Origin: Candidatus Poribacteria bacterium
Lineage (GTDB): Bacteria; Abyssobacteria; SURF-5
Assembly: GCA_016215705.1 (NCBI GenBank)
Contig: JACRIR010000003.1
Span: forward strand, 1 to 64,000
DNA: 64,000 bases
Direction: 5' to 3'
The translations under genes were made by a program, and so were the position numbers. Position 1 is the stretch's first letter. Every line of letters begins with the position of its first letter. Positions 1-10,900 of the stretch are shown here, in pieces. A model generated the notes under the pieces. That model saw nothing but the letters and a program-made list of their open reading frames with translations, ran no database searches and had not been told where the DNA came from.

Positions 1-261
1 ACTCAAGCAGTCAGGCATGGAATGGACGGCGCGGGGAGCAAATTCAATAATCGCCCTCAGATGTTGTCATCTCTCGGGACGCATCGAAGAATTCTGGGAA
101 CAACGCGCCAGCTAAGACCCCCTTTTATGTCGCAGGCCCCGAGACACGAGTCGTAAGTAGGCGAATGGCGAAAGGAGGCTAACAGGTAATGATGAATGAT
201 GAGTGATGAATGCGGAATGAAACCACAGAAGAAGAACCTCATGAAACCGCCGGTGAATACA

Positions 262-317
262 GCGCGGTATAGCCGCGACCAAGCAGCAAGCATCGGGCGC
301 GATGAATCGCGCCCCTA
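262..317. repeat. Family-C repeat (GCGCGGYATAGCCGCGACC...GGGCGCGATGAATCGCGCCCCTAC)
   Basis: Same motif also at 12109-12163 and 49622-49674. Confidence 0.85.
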
Positions 318-527
318 CAGAAGCGAACAGCGTGAATATTCGGGGACTAATGAGCGGCCGCGGCCTGAAAAAGAGGCGAAAGGCGAAAGGGCAAAGGCGA
401 AAGGGGGAAAGTAAGTCCAAGGTCGAAGGTTCAAAGTTCAAAGTCGGGTAAGAGGGGGAAGAGGGAAGGGTGAAAAGTGAAATTCGGGTCTGAGGCCTTT
501 CGCTCGCAATGACGAGCGGCCTCGGTC

Positions 528-2447
528 TTAGTCTTCCATTTCGTCTTTCTCCTTTCGTCTTTCCCCTTCGGCATCTGCGGCCGGGATGACGATATTGAAG
601 CAGCAGCCTTTGCCTTCCCGGCTGTCGACCCATATTTGGCCGCCGTGAAGCATGACGAGTTCCTTTGTTATTGCGAGGCCGAGGCCGGTTCCGCCCTTCG
701 AGCGTGTTACAGCGTTGTCGACGCGGTAGAAGTTCTCGAATATCTTATCTCTTTCGCCGGCTGGTATTCCGATGCCGTTGTCCGAGACGCTGAGTCGCAC
801 ACCAAGGTCTTCTCGGGCGAGCGAGACGCGCACATAACCGCGCGGCTCGGTGTACTTGAGCGCATTCGACAGCAGGTTGGAGAGGATTTGCATCAGCCGC
901 TTGCGGTCGCCGAGCACTCGCGTCATATGGCCTGGCACGAGGGAATCCATGCTCAGTTCTATTCCGTCTTGCAGCGCGACGTTCTCGAACAGGTCGACCG
1001 CCTGCCGGATCACGTCTTCGAACAGCAATGGTTCGAGCCTGACGTCAAGCTTGCCGGCGCTCAGCTTCTGGAGGTCGAGCAGCGACGAGATGAGCCCGGT
1101 GAGGTGGTCGCACTCCTCGTTGATAATGGTCAGGTACCGCTTGACGGTATCCTCCGAGAGAGAAGTCATGTCGTGCAGGAGGACCTCGGTGAAGCTTTTG
1201 ATCGAAGTGAGCGGAGTGCGCAACTCGTGCGACACGGTGGAGACGAAATTCGTTTTCGCCTCGTTGAGTCGGCGCAGCTCCTCCTCCACTCCCTTGCGCT
1301 CGCTGATGTCCTTTCCGATTCCGGAAACGCCTATCACTTTGCCGTCCGCACCGCGGATCGGCGAAAACGTGAGAGCCACCTGCGTCGTTCGACCGTCGCC
1401 CTTCTTCGCGTCGATCTCGACGGTGAGTATGTCTTCCGAGTCGATAACGCCGCGCACTTTCTCCCGCAACGCGACGGCGTCGTCTTCCGAAACGAAGAAA
1501 TACATGCTTGAGCCGAGCGCTTCTTGTTTGTCACGCTTGAATATGAGTTCCGCGCCTTTGTTCCACGAGACTATTGTATGGTCGAGGTCAAGCGTAAAGA
1601 TGGCGTCGCCCGCGCGCTCGACGAGGTTTTCGAGGTACTCTTTGGTTTTTCGGACCTCGCCGTACAGCCGCGCATTCTGGACGGCGACCGCGATCTGCCC
1701 CGCGATTATGTGCATGATGCGTTCGGTTTCAAGGCCGAACTGTCCGGGATGCGCGCTCGCCGTGGTCAGGACGCCGACCGTTGCGCCTTCGACGACGAGC
1801 GGGAAGAGCGCAAGCGCGCCGACGCCGTTCACGTTTTCGTGGAGGAGGGAGAAGAACGGGTCGGTCTGCGCGTCGTCGATGAAAAACGGTTTTCCCGAAG
1901 CTGCGACACGGTTTGCGATCGCCATCAGGATGCCCGAAAGCGGATCGCCTGGCCCGCCCGGCTTCTCCTCGGTCGCAGTGTGAAGCTCGAGGCGGCCCGT
2001 CTCGGGATTTGCGAGCATCATGGAGCCACTGTCGGCGTTCACGATAGTGATGACTTTCTCGAGGATGAGTTTGAAAGGGTCAAGAGACAGCAGCACCCGG
2101 CCTGTCGCGTCGGTAACGAGCCTGAGCAGGGAGATTTCCTCTATTTTCTTCTCCAGCTTGGCGCTGGTCTCGAGGTTGGCCTGGCGGAAGACGGCGAACT
2201 CCTTCTGCATCCGCTCGGACCGCCCGATCATCTCTCGCCGCTCGTCGAGCATGAGGTCGATCGTCTGCAAGAGGACTTCACCGTTCACGGAGTCGCTCGC
2301 AGCCTCGCCATTTGAAGCCGTGCTGCCTGCGGATGAGCCGTTCGCGCGAGTGCTGTCCGTTCTTATGTAGCGGCGGACCTGAAGCAAGTCGAGGGCCTTC
2401 TTGACGAAATCTTCCTTCGGGCCGACCTTATTGCGTCTGATTGCCAA
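528..2447 (-). CDS. Sensor histidine kinase (GAF + PAS + HisKA + HATPase_c)
   Basis: ORF 639 aa; GAF region, PAS-like 'DAIFTLDLDHTIVSWNKGAE', H-box 'FVSTVSHELRTPLTSIKSF', N/G boxes 'NLLSNALKYT...DNGIGIP...GGTGLGLAI'. Confidence 0.95.
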   Translation of the reverse strand: MAIRRNKVGPKEDFVKKALDLLQVRRYIRTDSTRANGSSAGSTASNGEAASDSVNGEVLLQTIDLMLDERREMIGRSERMQKEFAVFRQANLETSAKLEKKIEEISLLRLVTDATGRVLLSLDPFKLILEKVITIVNADSGSMMLANPETGRLELHTATEEKPGGPGDPLSGILMAIANRVAASGKPFFIDDAQTDPFFSLLHENVNGVGALALFPLVVEGATVGVLTTASAHPGQFGLETERIMHIIAGQIAVAVQNARLYGEVRKTKEYLENLVERAGDAIFTLDLDHTIVSWNKGAELIFKRDKQEALGSSMYFFVSEDDAVALREKVRGVIDSEDILTVEIDAKKGDGRTTQVALTFSPIRGADGKVIGVSGIGKDISERKGVEEELRRLNEAKTNFVSTVSHELRTPLTSIKSFTEVLLHDMTSLSEDTVKRYLTIINEECDHLTGLISSLLDLQKLSAGKLDVRLEPLLFEDVIRQAVDLFENVALQDGIELSMDSLVPGHMTRVLGDRKRLMQILSNLLSNALKYTEPRGYVRVSLAREDLGVRLSVSDNGIGIPAGERDKIFENFYRVDNAVTRSKGGTGLGLAITKELVMLHGGQIWVDSREGKGCCFNIVIPAADAEGERRKEKDEMED

Positions 2448-2519
2448 AGCATACCTCGTGTTTGGTGGCGACCTGGCCTTTGTGGATGCCCATTATTGGC
2501 GACACAACGCCTCGTTGCG

Positions 2520-2578
2520 CTTATCCGGGGACACGATGAGGCATCATGTCCCCGAATAAGCCATGTCCCCGAATAAGC
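2520..2578. repeat. Family-A palindrome (GGGGACAC...GTCCCC) plus an extra half copy
   Basis: CTTATCCGGGGACACGATGAGGCATCATGTCCCCGAATAAG, then CCATGTCCCCGAATAAGCT. Confidence 0.85.
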
Positions 2579-3460
2579 TTATGACAACGATGTCAAGCCT
2601 TTGGAATCCTTGAGCCGCTTCTGCAGCTCGAGCAGCAGGCCGGCTTTCTTTTCCGGCGAGAAGCCGCTGTTCTGTTCTTGTTCTTTCCCCGCCTCAAAGA
2701 AGCCTGCGCCTTTAGTTTCCATAAATTCGGTCACAAGCGCATCGGCGGTGTGGACGAGTCTCGCAAGCTGGGGCGCTTCCTGGGCCGATTCCGGATGATG
2801 GTGGCAGCGAATCGCCTCGCTCAGGCTGACGGGAAGATTCCATCTTTCACACATCCAGTAGCCGATATCCGCGTGATCGAACCCGAACAGCGTTCTCTCA
2901 GCTTCGTGCGCTTTCAGCGAACGATCCTCCATACAAGTTTGCACCGCCGCAAACATGTCGGAGAAATACTGGTCGAGCGCGGCCTTCCCGATGTCATGCA
3001 GCAGGCCCGCCGTGAACGCCCCCTTGTCATACGGCCCCTGCTCTTTTGAGAGGATATCGCACATGGCGGCGCATGCGAATGAGTGGGTCCAGAACTTGAA
3101 CCGACGCTCCCTCTGTCTGCCGCCGAACATGTCGAGCACCGATATGGCGAGTGACAGTCGCCGGATTTCATTGAAGCCGAGGACAACCACGGCGTCCGAA
3201 ACCCTGACGATCTCACGGTAGAAACCATAATAGGCCGAGTTCACGATCTTCAGTATCTTGGCCGTCAGCGAAGCATCTTTTGTTATCTCCTTCGCCAGGT
3301 CCGCCGCCGAGGAGTTTTCATCCGTAATGATTTCCATGATCTTGACCATGACGTGTGGAAGCGTGGAAATCTCTTTTATATCGAGCAACTTTTTCCGGAA
3401 TTGCTCTATGGACATCTGGACGGGACCGCCGCCCTTGTCTTTGCCGTCAGCGATATTCAT
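2579..3460 (-). CDS. HDOD domain protein
   Basis: ORF 2579..3646; likely start at the internal ATG (MNIADGKDKGG...). 'ISTLPHVMVKIMEIITDENSSAADLAKEITKDASLTAKILKIVNSAYYG...LLHDIGKAALDQ' is HDOD-like. Confidence 0.9.
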   Translation of the reverse strand: MNIADGKDKGGGPVQMSIEQFRKKLLDIKEISTLPHVMVKIMEIITDENSSAADLAKEITKDASLTAKILKIVNSAYYGFYREIVRVSDAVVVLGFNEIRRLSLAISVLDMFGGRQRERRFKFWTHSFACAAMCDILSKEQGPYDKGAFTAGLLHDIGKAALDQYFSDMFAAVQTCMEDRSLKAHEAERTLFGFDHADIGYWMCERWNLPVSLSEAIRCHHHPESAQEAPQLARLVHTADALVTEFMETKGAGFFEAGKEQEQNSGFSPEKKAGLLLELQKRLKDSKGLTSLS

Positions 3461-3894
3461 GTCACGCCTTTTCTCTCGCACGCATTCGTTGCTGAAGACT
3501 GTTCTGCGCGAAGAAATTCGCACCCGCAAATAATATAGAGAAAATATCGTGCCAAAGAGAGATAAAGCCCCCGGACAGTATCTTGGCCCGGTTGAATCGC
3601 TGCCTGCATAGGGTGCGCGGCCGGCTTTCGACAACGGAATCAACATGTTATAATGAAGTTGTCACGTTTTCGGATATCTCCGGTAGGAATTGTGCAAGCG
3701 TCTCGGAATCAATGAGTTGAAATGGCTGTGATTCTGCCGTGTGTTCGTCGCCCCGGTTTCAGGAGAGGTTTCCGGCGCGGGGTTTGGGCCGGGCGGGCGT
3801 TTGTTCAAAGCGGAAGATGTCCCCTGTCTGCCGGGGAGCAGACAGGTGCACAAGAATGTCCATTTGTCATTCATGATTGTGGGGAAACAGAAAA

Positions 3895-5052
3895 ATGAGA
3901 AAGACGAGAAAGCGCGGCGAGAAAACTGCGCGCATAAGTCTCCAACGATGTGGCGGCTATGACTCCGAAAAAGTGTTCAAGGCGGTCAAGAAGGCAATCG
4001 ACGACCTCGGGGGGATCGACCGTTTTGTGAAAAAAGGCGACCGTGTTCTCCTGAAGCCCAACCTGCTCGTGAGCAGCCGCGTCGACAAGCATGTGACCAC
4101 GCATCCGGAGGTCGTGCGCGCGACCTTGAAGCTCGTCAAGAAAGCGGGCGGCAAACCCTCAATCGGGGACAGTCCCGCATTGGGAAGCGCGGTTAAGGTC
4201 GCCGCAAAGTGCGGTATCGCCGATGTGGCCCGGGAGGAGGGCGTCGAGGTCATTAATTTCAACCGGCCGATCGACATCGACAACCCGGCAGGCGCGCAAT
4301 TCAAGAAATTCAAGATTGACGAGGCCATTCGGGACGCGGATGTCGTCATAAATTTGCCAAAACTGAAGACCCACGGCCAGATGACGCTAACTATGAGCGT
4401 GAAAAACATGTTTGGCTCGATCCCGGGCACGCGAAAGACGCAATGGCACCTGTCTGCGGGAACCGACCGCATGCATTTTGCGCGCATGCTCGTGGACCTG
4501 TGCCACAAGGTGTCGCCCCAGGTGACAATCATGGACGCCATCGTCGGCATGCAAGGCAACGGCCCGCAGAACGGCGACGCCAAGAAGATAGGGCTCGTGA
4601 TGGCGGCCGAAGATCCCGTGGCGCTCGACGTGGTCGCATCCGAGATTGTCGGGCTGAGAAGAGACAAGATGCTTACGACTGTGGCCGCCGAAGAAATGGG
4701 AATCGGCTGCACCGATCCGGAGGACATGTCGATTGGCGGAGAGAGTGTCGAAGACTGCAAGATAGGCGGGTTTGTTTTTCCGATGGTTGTCGACATTATG
4801 TCGTTGTTTCCGTGGTTTCTCAGGAATCCTTTGCGCGATTGGCTCACCTCACGGCCTGTTGTGGACCGGCAGAAATGCGAGTTGTGCATGGTGTGCGCCA
4901 ATAGTTGCCCGGCACGAGTCATCACTGCCAAGAACGATAAGCTCCAGTTCGATCTCAAGCAGTGCATCCGCTGTTTCTGCTGTCAGGAGATGTGTCCGCA
5001 GGGCGCCATAACCGTTGGCGCCGGCCCGCTCGCGAAGGCGCTCAGGCTGTAG
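3895..5052 (+). CDS. DUF362 domain protein with C-terminal 2x[4Fe-4S] ferredoxin domain
   Basis: 'VLLKPNLLVSSRVDKHVTTHPEVVRATLKLVKKAGGKPSIGDSPA' (DUF362) plus 'CELCMVCANSCPARVI...CIRCFCCQEMCPQGAI'. Confidence 0.93.
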   Translation: MRKTRKRGEKTARISLQRCGGYDSEKVFKAVKKAIDDLGGIDRFVKKGDRVLLKPNLLVSSRVDKHVTTHPEVVRATLKLVKKAGGKPSIGDSPALGSAVKVAAKCGIADVAREEGVEVINFNRPIDIDNPAGAQFKKFKIDEAIRDADVVINLPKLKTHGQMTLTMSVKNMFGSIPGTRKTQWHLSAGTDRMHFARMLVDLCHKVSPQVTIMDAIVGMQGNGPQNGDAKKIGLVMAAEDPVALDVVASEIVGLRRDKMLTTVAAEEMGIGCTDPEDMSIGGESVEDCKIGGFVFPMVVDIMSLFPWFLRNPLRDWLTSRPVVDRQKCELCMVCANSCPARVITAKNDKLQFDLKQCIRCFCCQEMCPQGAITVGAGPLAKALRL

Positions 5053-5169
5053 GAGGGGGAAGCAAAGAGGCGAAAGGAGAAAGGGAGTAAGAGTGTGAAG
5101 GGTTTGGCGCGGAAGTTTGCGCTTTTACCTAAGGGTATGATATGATTCCGATTACAGCCGAGGCAAGCC

Positions 5170-6405
5170 ATGGGGAAGAGAGACATAAAGAGCAAGAGAG
5201 CGGCTATCCGCCTGGAAATCAAAGAGCGGATGCAGCACGCGCTCGACAGCCGCAAGGCCGAGATTAAGGCGCGCATCAAGCGCGAAAGCATTCCGGTCGA
5301 GCAGAAGCGCGAGAAGTACCGTCGCGAGGTTCATAGAGAGAAACAGCGGCTGATGGACCTTGCAAAGGAAGAGTTTATCGCCCGCAAGAAGATGCTCGGG
5401 CCGGCCGGAGTGGAAGAGCCGATCGAGGAGTCATACGACGAGCCCCCGCCAATTCCTCCGTGGGCACATGAGGAAGTAGACTTTCAACCGAGAGAAAAAG
5501 AACCCGACCTGATTCAACACCAGCCTCAAGTGCGCGCCGAGGAGGCATTCGTCTATGATGACGAGGACGACAGTGACCTCGTCGAATTCCAGTCGCCCAT
5601 CGGCGAATCTGATGCAATGCCGCCCGCCGAGTTGCCTCCAGATGAGTCTTTAGAGAATGAGCGACTTGCACATGAGCCGCGCGCGGGAGAGCAATCGGCG
5701 GGCAAGTCCGCTCGTGGGCGGGTGGGCCGCCCGGCAAGAATCGCGGAAACCGCCGGGAGCAAGAATCTCTTCTACTATATCCTGAATCTGATCCCGCATC
5801 CCGTGGTGACGCTCGACGAATTCGACGATTATCTTGCCACGCGGGGGGGCGTGGCCAAGGTCTTGCTGTTCTATTTTGTCAGTCTCTTGCCGGTGGTCCT
5901 TTTTGCAATGGCTGCCGAGGGCATTTCTGATTATTTTCCTGGCGGAAGAGTGGGGAACATTGTCGGCGCCATGGGCGTTCAGGCCGGCCCTTTGATGCTC
6001 GTCGGCCGGACGGTGTTCAATCTCCTTTTTTTCTGCCTTATCGTCTCGATTGTGAATTACTTTGCGACCAGCGAAACGCATTTCCTCACGCTTACGGTTT
6101 ATTTCGCGTTTGTTGAGGGAGTTACGCGCGCCGTCATGTATACGCTTGTCATCCTTGCGGTCATCGCCGCCGTCTTTGCTATCGTATCGCCCCAACTCAT
6201 GGGACTCGTCGGCGGAATCGCCGTCCTGCTCATCCTTTCATATTTTGTCTGGACCATCGTTCTCGACATAATTGTCCTTATGAGCGCATACGGCTACGAC
6301 TTCATCAGCGCGTTGCTATTGGCAATCGGCGCCGTGGTTGTCAGGTTCATATTCACGAAAATCATGGTTGCCCATAAAATCGGGTCCTTCATCTTCGGCA
6401 ACTAG
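5170..6405 (+). CDS. YIP1-like polytopic membrane protein with charged coiled-coil N-terminus
   Basis: Basic/acidic first ~190 aa followed by several hydrophobic TM segments; 'IPHPVVTLDEFDDYLATRGGVAKVLLFYFVSLLP'. Confidence 0.6.
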   Translation: MGKRDIKSKRAAIRLEIKERMQHALDSRKAEIKARIKRESIPVEQKREKYRREVHREKQRLMDLAKEEFIARKKMLGPAGVEEPIEESYDEPPPIPPWAHEEVDFQPREKEPDLIQHQPQVRAEEAFVYDDEDDSDLVEFQSPIGESDAMPPAELPPDESLENERLAHEPRAGEQSAGKSARGRVGRPARIAETAGSKNLFYYILNLIPHPVVTLDEFDDYLATRGGVAKVLLFYFVSLLPVVLFAMAAEGISDYFPGGRVGNIVGAMGVQAGPLMLVGRTVFNLLFFCLIVSIVNYFATSETHFLTLTVYFAFVEGVTRAVMYTLVILAVIAAVFAIVSPQLMGLVGGIAVLLILSYFVWTIVLDIIVLMSAYGYDFISALLLAIGAVVVRFIFTKIMVAHKIGSFIFGN

Positions 6406-6487
6406 GGAGGCGAAAGACGAAAGGGACAAGGCGAAAGGGGACTTTTTCTCGACAATCCACAGTTCGCAATCCAATAAAGGAGCCCTC

Positions 6488-7924
6488 GTGCCCAAATTGA
6501 AAATAGTCGTAATCGGCGGTGGAAGCTATCAATGGACTCCGGTGATCGGACGCGATCTCATGCTCCACGAGCAACTGCGCGGCAGCACGCTCATGCTCTA
6601 TGATATCGATCCCGCGCCGCTGCCCGCGATGCGCAAGCTCATGCGGAAAATTGCGAACGCGGCGGGGACAGGTTTCAAAGTCGAGGCTTCGGCCGATGCA
6701 GCGGAGGCGCTCCCGGGCGCCGATTTCGCGATCCTGTCCATCACCACCGGCGGCTACGACATGATGGAGCACGACTTGAGGATTCCGGCGAAGTACGGCG
6801 TCTTCCAGACGGTCGGCGACACGGTCGGGCCGGGTGGCCTTGTGCGCGCGTTGCGCAACGCGCCGGCGATTGTCGAGATCGGGCGGCTCATGGAGAAATA
6901 TTGCCCGGATGCGTGGATGCTCAATCTCTCGAATCCCATGACGATCCTCACCCGCGCATTCCTCCGAGAGACTTCGGTCAAGACCGTCGGTCTGTGTCAC
7001 GAACTGTTCGGCACGATGGAGCTCCTGCTCGAAATCTTCGGCCTCGAGGACCAGAGCGACCTCGCCGAAGAGAGCCTTATGGGTTCCGGGCACATGCTCG
7101 ATTCCTCCGGCCGGCACGTCTGGCAGCGCGAGATGTCTGTGGACGTCGGCGGAATCAATCACTGCATCTGGATGACAAACCTCACCGTCCGCGGGCAGGA
7201 CGGCTTCGGGATGTTCCGAAGATTTCTCGAAAAGCCGGAGGCGTTCGTCAAGAAGATGCCGCCGCCTCCCGGCAAGACGAAGCGTGAGCCGGGCGAGCTC
7301 GCGATGATGCTGCAGAACCATCGTCTCAAGCTCGAACTATTTGGGATTTACGATTGCCTGCCCGCAGCCGGCGACCGGCACGTGGCCGAGTTCTTTCCCT
7401 ATCTTCTCCACGACGAGAAATATGCCGCCGAGAGGTTCGGCATCACGCCCTACACGATCGAGTGGCAGCGTGACAGCCGCGCCATGTACAGGAACTGGAT
7501 GGAGTGGTGGAACGCGGGGAAAATTCCGCTCAATATGCAGAGGTCGGAGGAGATGGCGTCTGATATTATTGTCGCGCTGTCAGGCGGACGGCCGGTCAAA
7601 GCAATCGTCAACCGGCCCAATCTACGCCAGATCGCCAATCTGCCCAAACACGCGGTAGTCGAGTCAATGGCGCTCGTGGACGCCGGCGGCATCCATACGT
7701 TCGCAATGGGCAAGCTCCCACGCGCGGTGCAAAATCTGCTCGCGCGTCACGTCGCAAATCAGGAGATGATCCTCGAGGCCGCTGTTACGGGCGACAAAGC
7801 TATGGCTTTGCAGGCGTTGCTTAATGACCCGCTCACGCGCGATTTCGACAGCGCCTCCAAGATGCTCGATGAGATGCTCGCGGCGACAAGAGATTACCTG
7901 CCGCAGTGCTTCACTGCTTCTTGA
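6488..7924 (+). CDS. Glycoside hydrolase family 4 (alpha-galactosidase/6-phosphoglycosidase-like)
   Basis: GTG start 'VPKLKIVVIGGGSYQWTPVIGRDLM' after a repeat-derived upstream extension; GH4 NAD site, 'LSNPMTILTRA', 'GLCHE', 'GINHCIWM'. Confidence 0.92.
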   Translation: MPKLKIVVIGGGSYQWTPVIGRDLMLHEQLRGSTLMLYDIDPAPLPAMRKLMRKIANAAGTGFKVEASADAAEALPGADFAILSITTGGYDMMEHDLRIPAKYGVFQTVGDTVGPGGLVRALRNAPAIVEIGRLMEKYCPDAWMLNLSNPMTILTRAFLRETSVKTVGLCHELFGTMELLLEIFGLEDQSDLAEESLMGSGHMLDSSGRHVWQREMSVDVGGINHCIWMTNLTVRGQDGFGMFRRFLEKPEAFVKKMPPPPGKTKREPGELAMMLQNHRLKLELFGIYDCLPAAGDRHVAEFFPYLLHDEKYAAERFGITPYTIEWQRDSRAMYRNWMEWWNAGKIPLNMQRSEEMASDIIVALSGGRPVKAIVNRPNLRQIANLPKHAVVESMALVDAGGIHTFAMGKLPRAVQNLLARHVANQEMILEAAVTGDKAMALQALLNDPLTRDFDSASKMLDEMLAATRDYLPQCFTAS

Positions 7925-10900
7925 AAGACCAAGTCTCGTCGCTTCGGATAATAGTCAACGGCGAATGGCTCAGGTCCATCCCTCGCACCCGCCAGAAGAC
8001 TGTCTTTCCGCGTTTGATTTTTTTCCATAATGACTGCGGCATTGTCCATTGGGTGTCGTAGATAATCTGATGGCCGTCCTCATAAGTTGACCACACAGCC
8101 GGGCTGAGTGGCGACGCAGAAAACTCCACGGCGAAACCAGTAGTCCCCCCGCCATTGACCCTCCAGGAGAATATCGGAGGGGATGTCAGGACTGATTGAT
8201 TCGAGGGCAACACCAGATTTATATGTGTCAGTTCGATGGGTGTGAACACCGCCGTCACGCTTTTGTCAGCAGTCATAGTGATTTGCTCGGGATTGTCATG
8301 TGAGCCGTGTATGTCGTCGCCCTCCCAGTGGTCAAATTTCCACCCCGCGATCGGACTCGCCTGGACTGTCGCCACCTGTCCGTGCTCGTATTCGCCGCCG
8401 CCCGTCACCGTGCCGGCGCCTGGCAGAGTAACGCTGGTGGTCAGCAGGTAAGTGACAGGCACTAATGCCGCTGTGACACTCTTGTCCGTGTTCATCGTGA
8501 TACCTACCGGATTGGCTTTCCAGCCCGTTATGTCGGCGCCTTCCCAGTGGTCGAATTTCCATGTCGGATTGGCATATGCCTGTACCGTGGCTGTCTGTCC
8601 CTGCCCGTATTCGCCGCCGCCCGTCACGGTTCCTGCGCCGACCGGCGAAACACTGGTGGTCAGTGTACGAGTGACGGGTGTGACCGTCATGGTCACGTCG
8701 ATGTATTGCGGGTTGTTTGAAGCGTTCGGGTCGGCGATTGTGATTCTGGCGATGTGCGTCCCGGGTAGCAGGCGAGAAGTGCTATAACGTACGCCAATTG
8801 TGTCATGCTCGCCCTCCGACCCGCCTGTGAACGGTTCACAACGCAACCAATCAACGTTGTCGTTGACGGAATACGAAAGCGTTCCCTCTGAAGATCCGAA
8901 CACCTCGAAGCTCTGCGAAGGAGCGGTTGTCCCCTGGTCGCATGTGTTCATGAGCGACGACTGGGTTGAAGCGATTGTCGGACTTCCGCTGGCGTTCGGG
9001 CACAACTGAATTATCTCAAGACCCTGGTATTCGTCCGAAATGTACGCATGGGAGCCCGAAACTGCAATGCTGGTATTGGCAGATGAGCTCATCAGGCCCG
9101 GCTTTGCGGATTTATGTGGAGCGGAAGGATCGCTAATGTCCACTATTTGGAGGGGTGATGCATAGCCGTACATCGCCACAAATGCATAGGAGCCTGAAAC
9201 CTTTACGTCAACATATCCGCAATCCGAGGGAGGGACTAGATCGAGGGAACCCACCACATACGGCTCAGACGGATTAGAAATGTCTGCTATTTTGAGGCCC
9301 CACCGCTTATCGACAATGCAGGCGTAAGAACCTGAAACCGCCAAGTCGATGGCTTCTGCCAGCGGATACGTGAGCGATCCTACGATGGAGGGAGTCGTCG
9401 GTTCCGATATATCTATAATCTCAATGCCCGCCCAATCCGCGACATAAGCGTACGAACCAGAAACGGTGACACTCTGCGCAAAGTATAATGTGTCAACCGA
9501 GCCGATTATGGAAGCCGATGAAGGATCGGATGCATCAAGCACATGGAGACCCCAACCGTCTACAACGTAGACATACGTTCCGGAGGCAGCCACGTCATTG
9601 GGAACTTGCGGTATGTCAACTGACCCTGCGATTTGAGGGGCAGATGGGTTTGAGACATCGATTATGTCGAGTTCTCCGGCCGAATAGTCCCGGAATGTCA
9701 TATAGGCGTACGAACCTGAGACAGCAATGTCCTCGGGAGTGTCTGCCAGATTAATCGCGCCGACAATAGCGGGGGCGGTGGGATCTGAATGATCCACTAT
9801 CTCGAGACTCGCGCCCGCACCATCCCCTGTCGCCACGTACACATGTGCGCCCGAAGTTGCAACTGCCCTGGAATCATGAGGCATTTCCACTGTGTGCACT
9901 GTCGGAAGCGGCGCCGGATTCGAGACGTCCAGTATCCGGAGGGAGCCGGTATTCCCGCAATTGGGCACGCAATTGCCATCTTGAATAGCCACATAAGCAA
10001 AAGAGCCCGAGACCGCCACGTCCATGTTGCCATAATTCATGGTGCACTCGTCGCTGGGAAAGACAGAATTGACCATATAAGGAGACGACGGATTGGAAAC
10101 ATCTATTATATCCATTCCGCTCGTATATGCGTATGAGCCTGAGACTGCCACGCTGATGTGGCCGCCCGGGAACCAAGGCGAGCTGAGCGTGCCCGCCAAA
10201 CAAGGCGATGCAGGTTCCGAAATATCCACAATCTCGAGACCTCCACCGCAACAGCCGAAAGTCGCGAGATAGGCGTATGAATCCGATATGGTTAGACCGC
10301 ATACGGGGTTTGACACTTCAATCGAACCGACAACGCAAGGCGACGCAGGATGGGAGATGTCAATTATCTTGAGCTCTCCGCTAGTCCAAGGGATTGTGAC
10401 CCCAACATAGGCGTACTGCCCCCGGACTTCCACTCCATCAAACGACTTAGTAAACGACCCTGTCTCTAGCGAACCGACTATGCTGGGCGCAGCCGGGTTC
10501 GACACATCAACAATCTGAAGACCTCCAAATTGGGCGGCCACGTATGCGTAGAAACCTGACACTGAGACGGCAACGCCGGAGCTCATGACGCCGGCTGAGC
10601 CGACGACACTGGGAGCGGACGGTTCGGAAATATCAACAACCTGCAGGCCATCTCCCCCCCAACCGGTAACATATGCATATTGCCCCGACACCGCCACAGC
10701 CATAGCCTCGCCTGCAATCGGCGTCGAGCCGACGATCTGCGGCGACGACGGGTCCGAAACATCGATTATATCCAGGCCGTAATTGTAGGACGTGACATAA
10801 GCATACGAGCCGGAGACAGCCACACCGCCCGGCGCGCCGGAAGTATCTACTGAGCCGGCAACAAAAACAGACTGAATTTCACACTGCCCATAAGCAAACG

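Noticed and set aside
112-633. 173-aa - strand ORF at the window start
   Set aside because: Composed of family-C and purine/pyrimidine repeat translation and extends into the kinase 3' end; not a plausible protein.
636-2370. Multiple + strand ORFs (291, 377, 263, 116 aa)
   Set aside because: All antisense to the histidine kinase gene.
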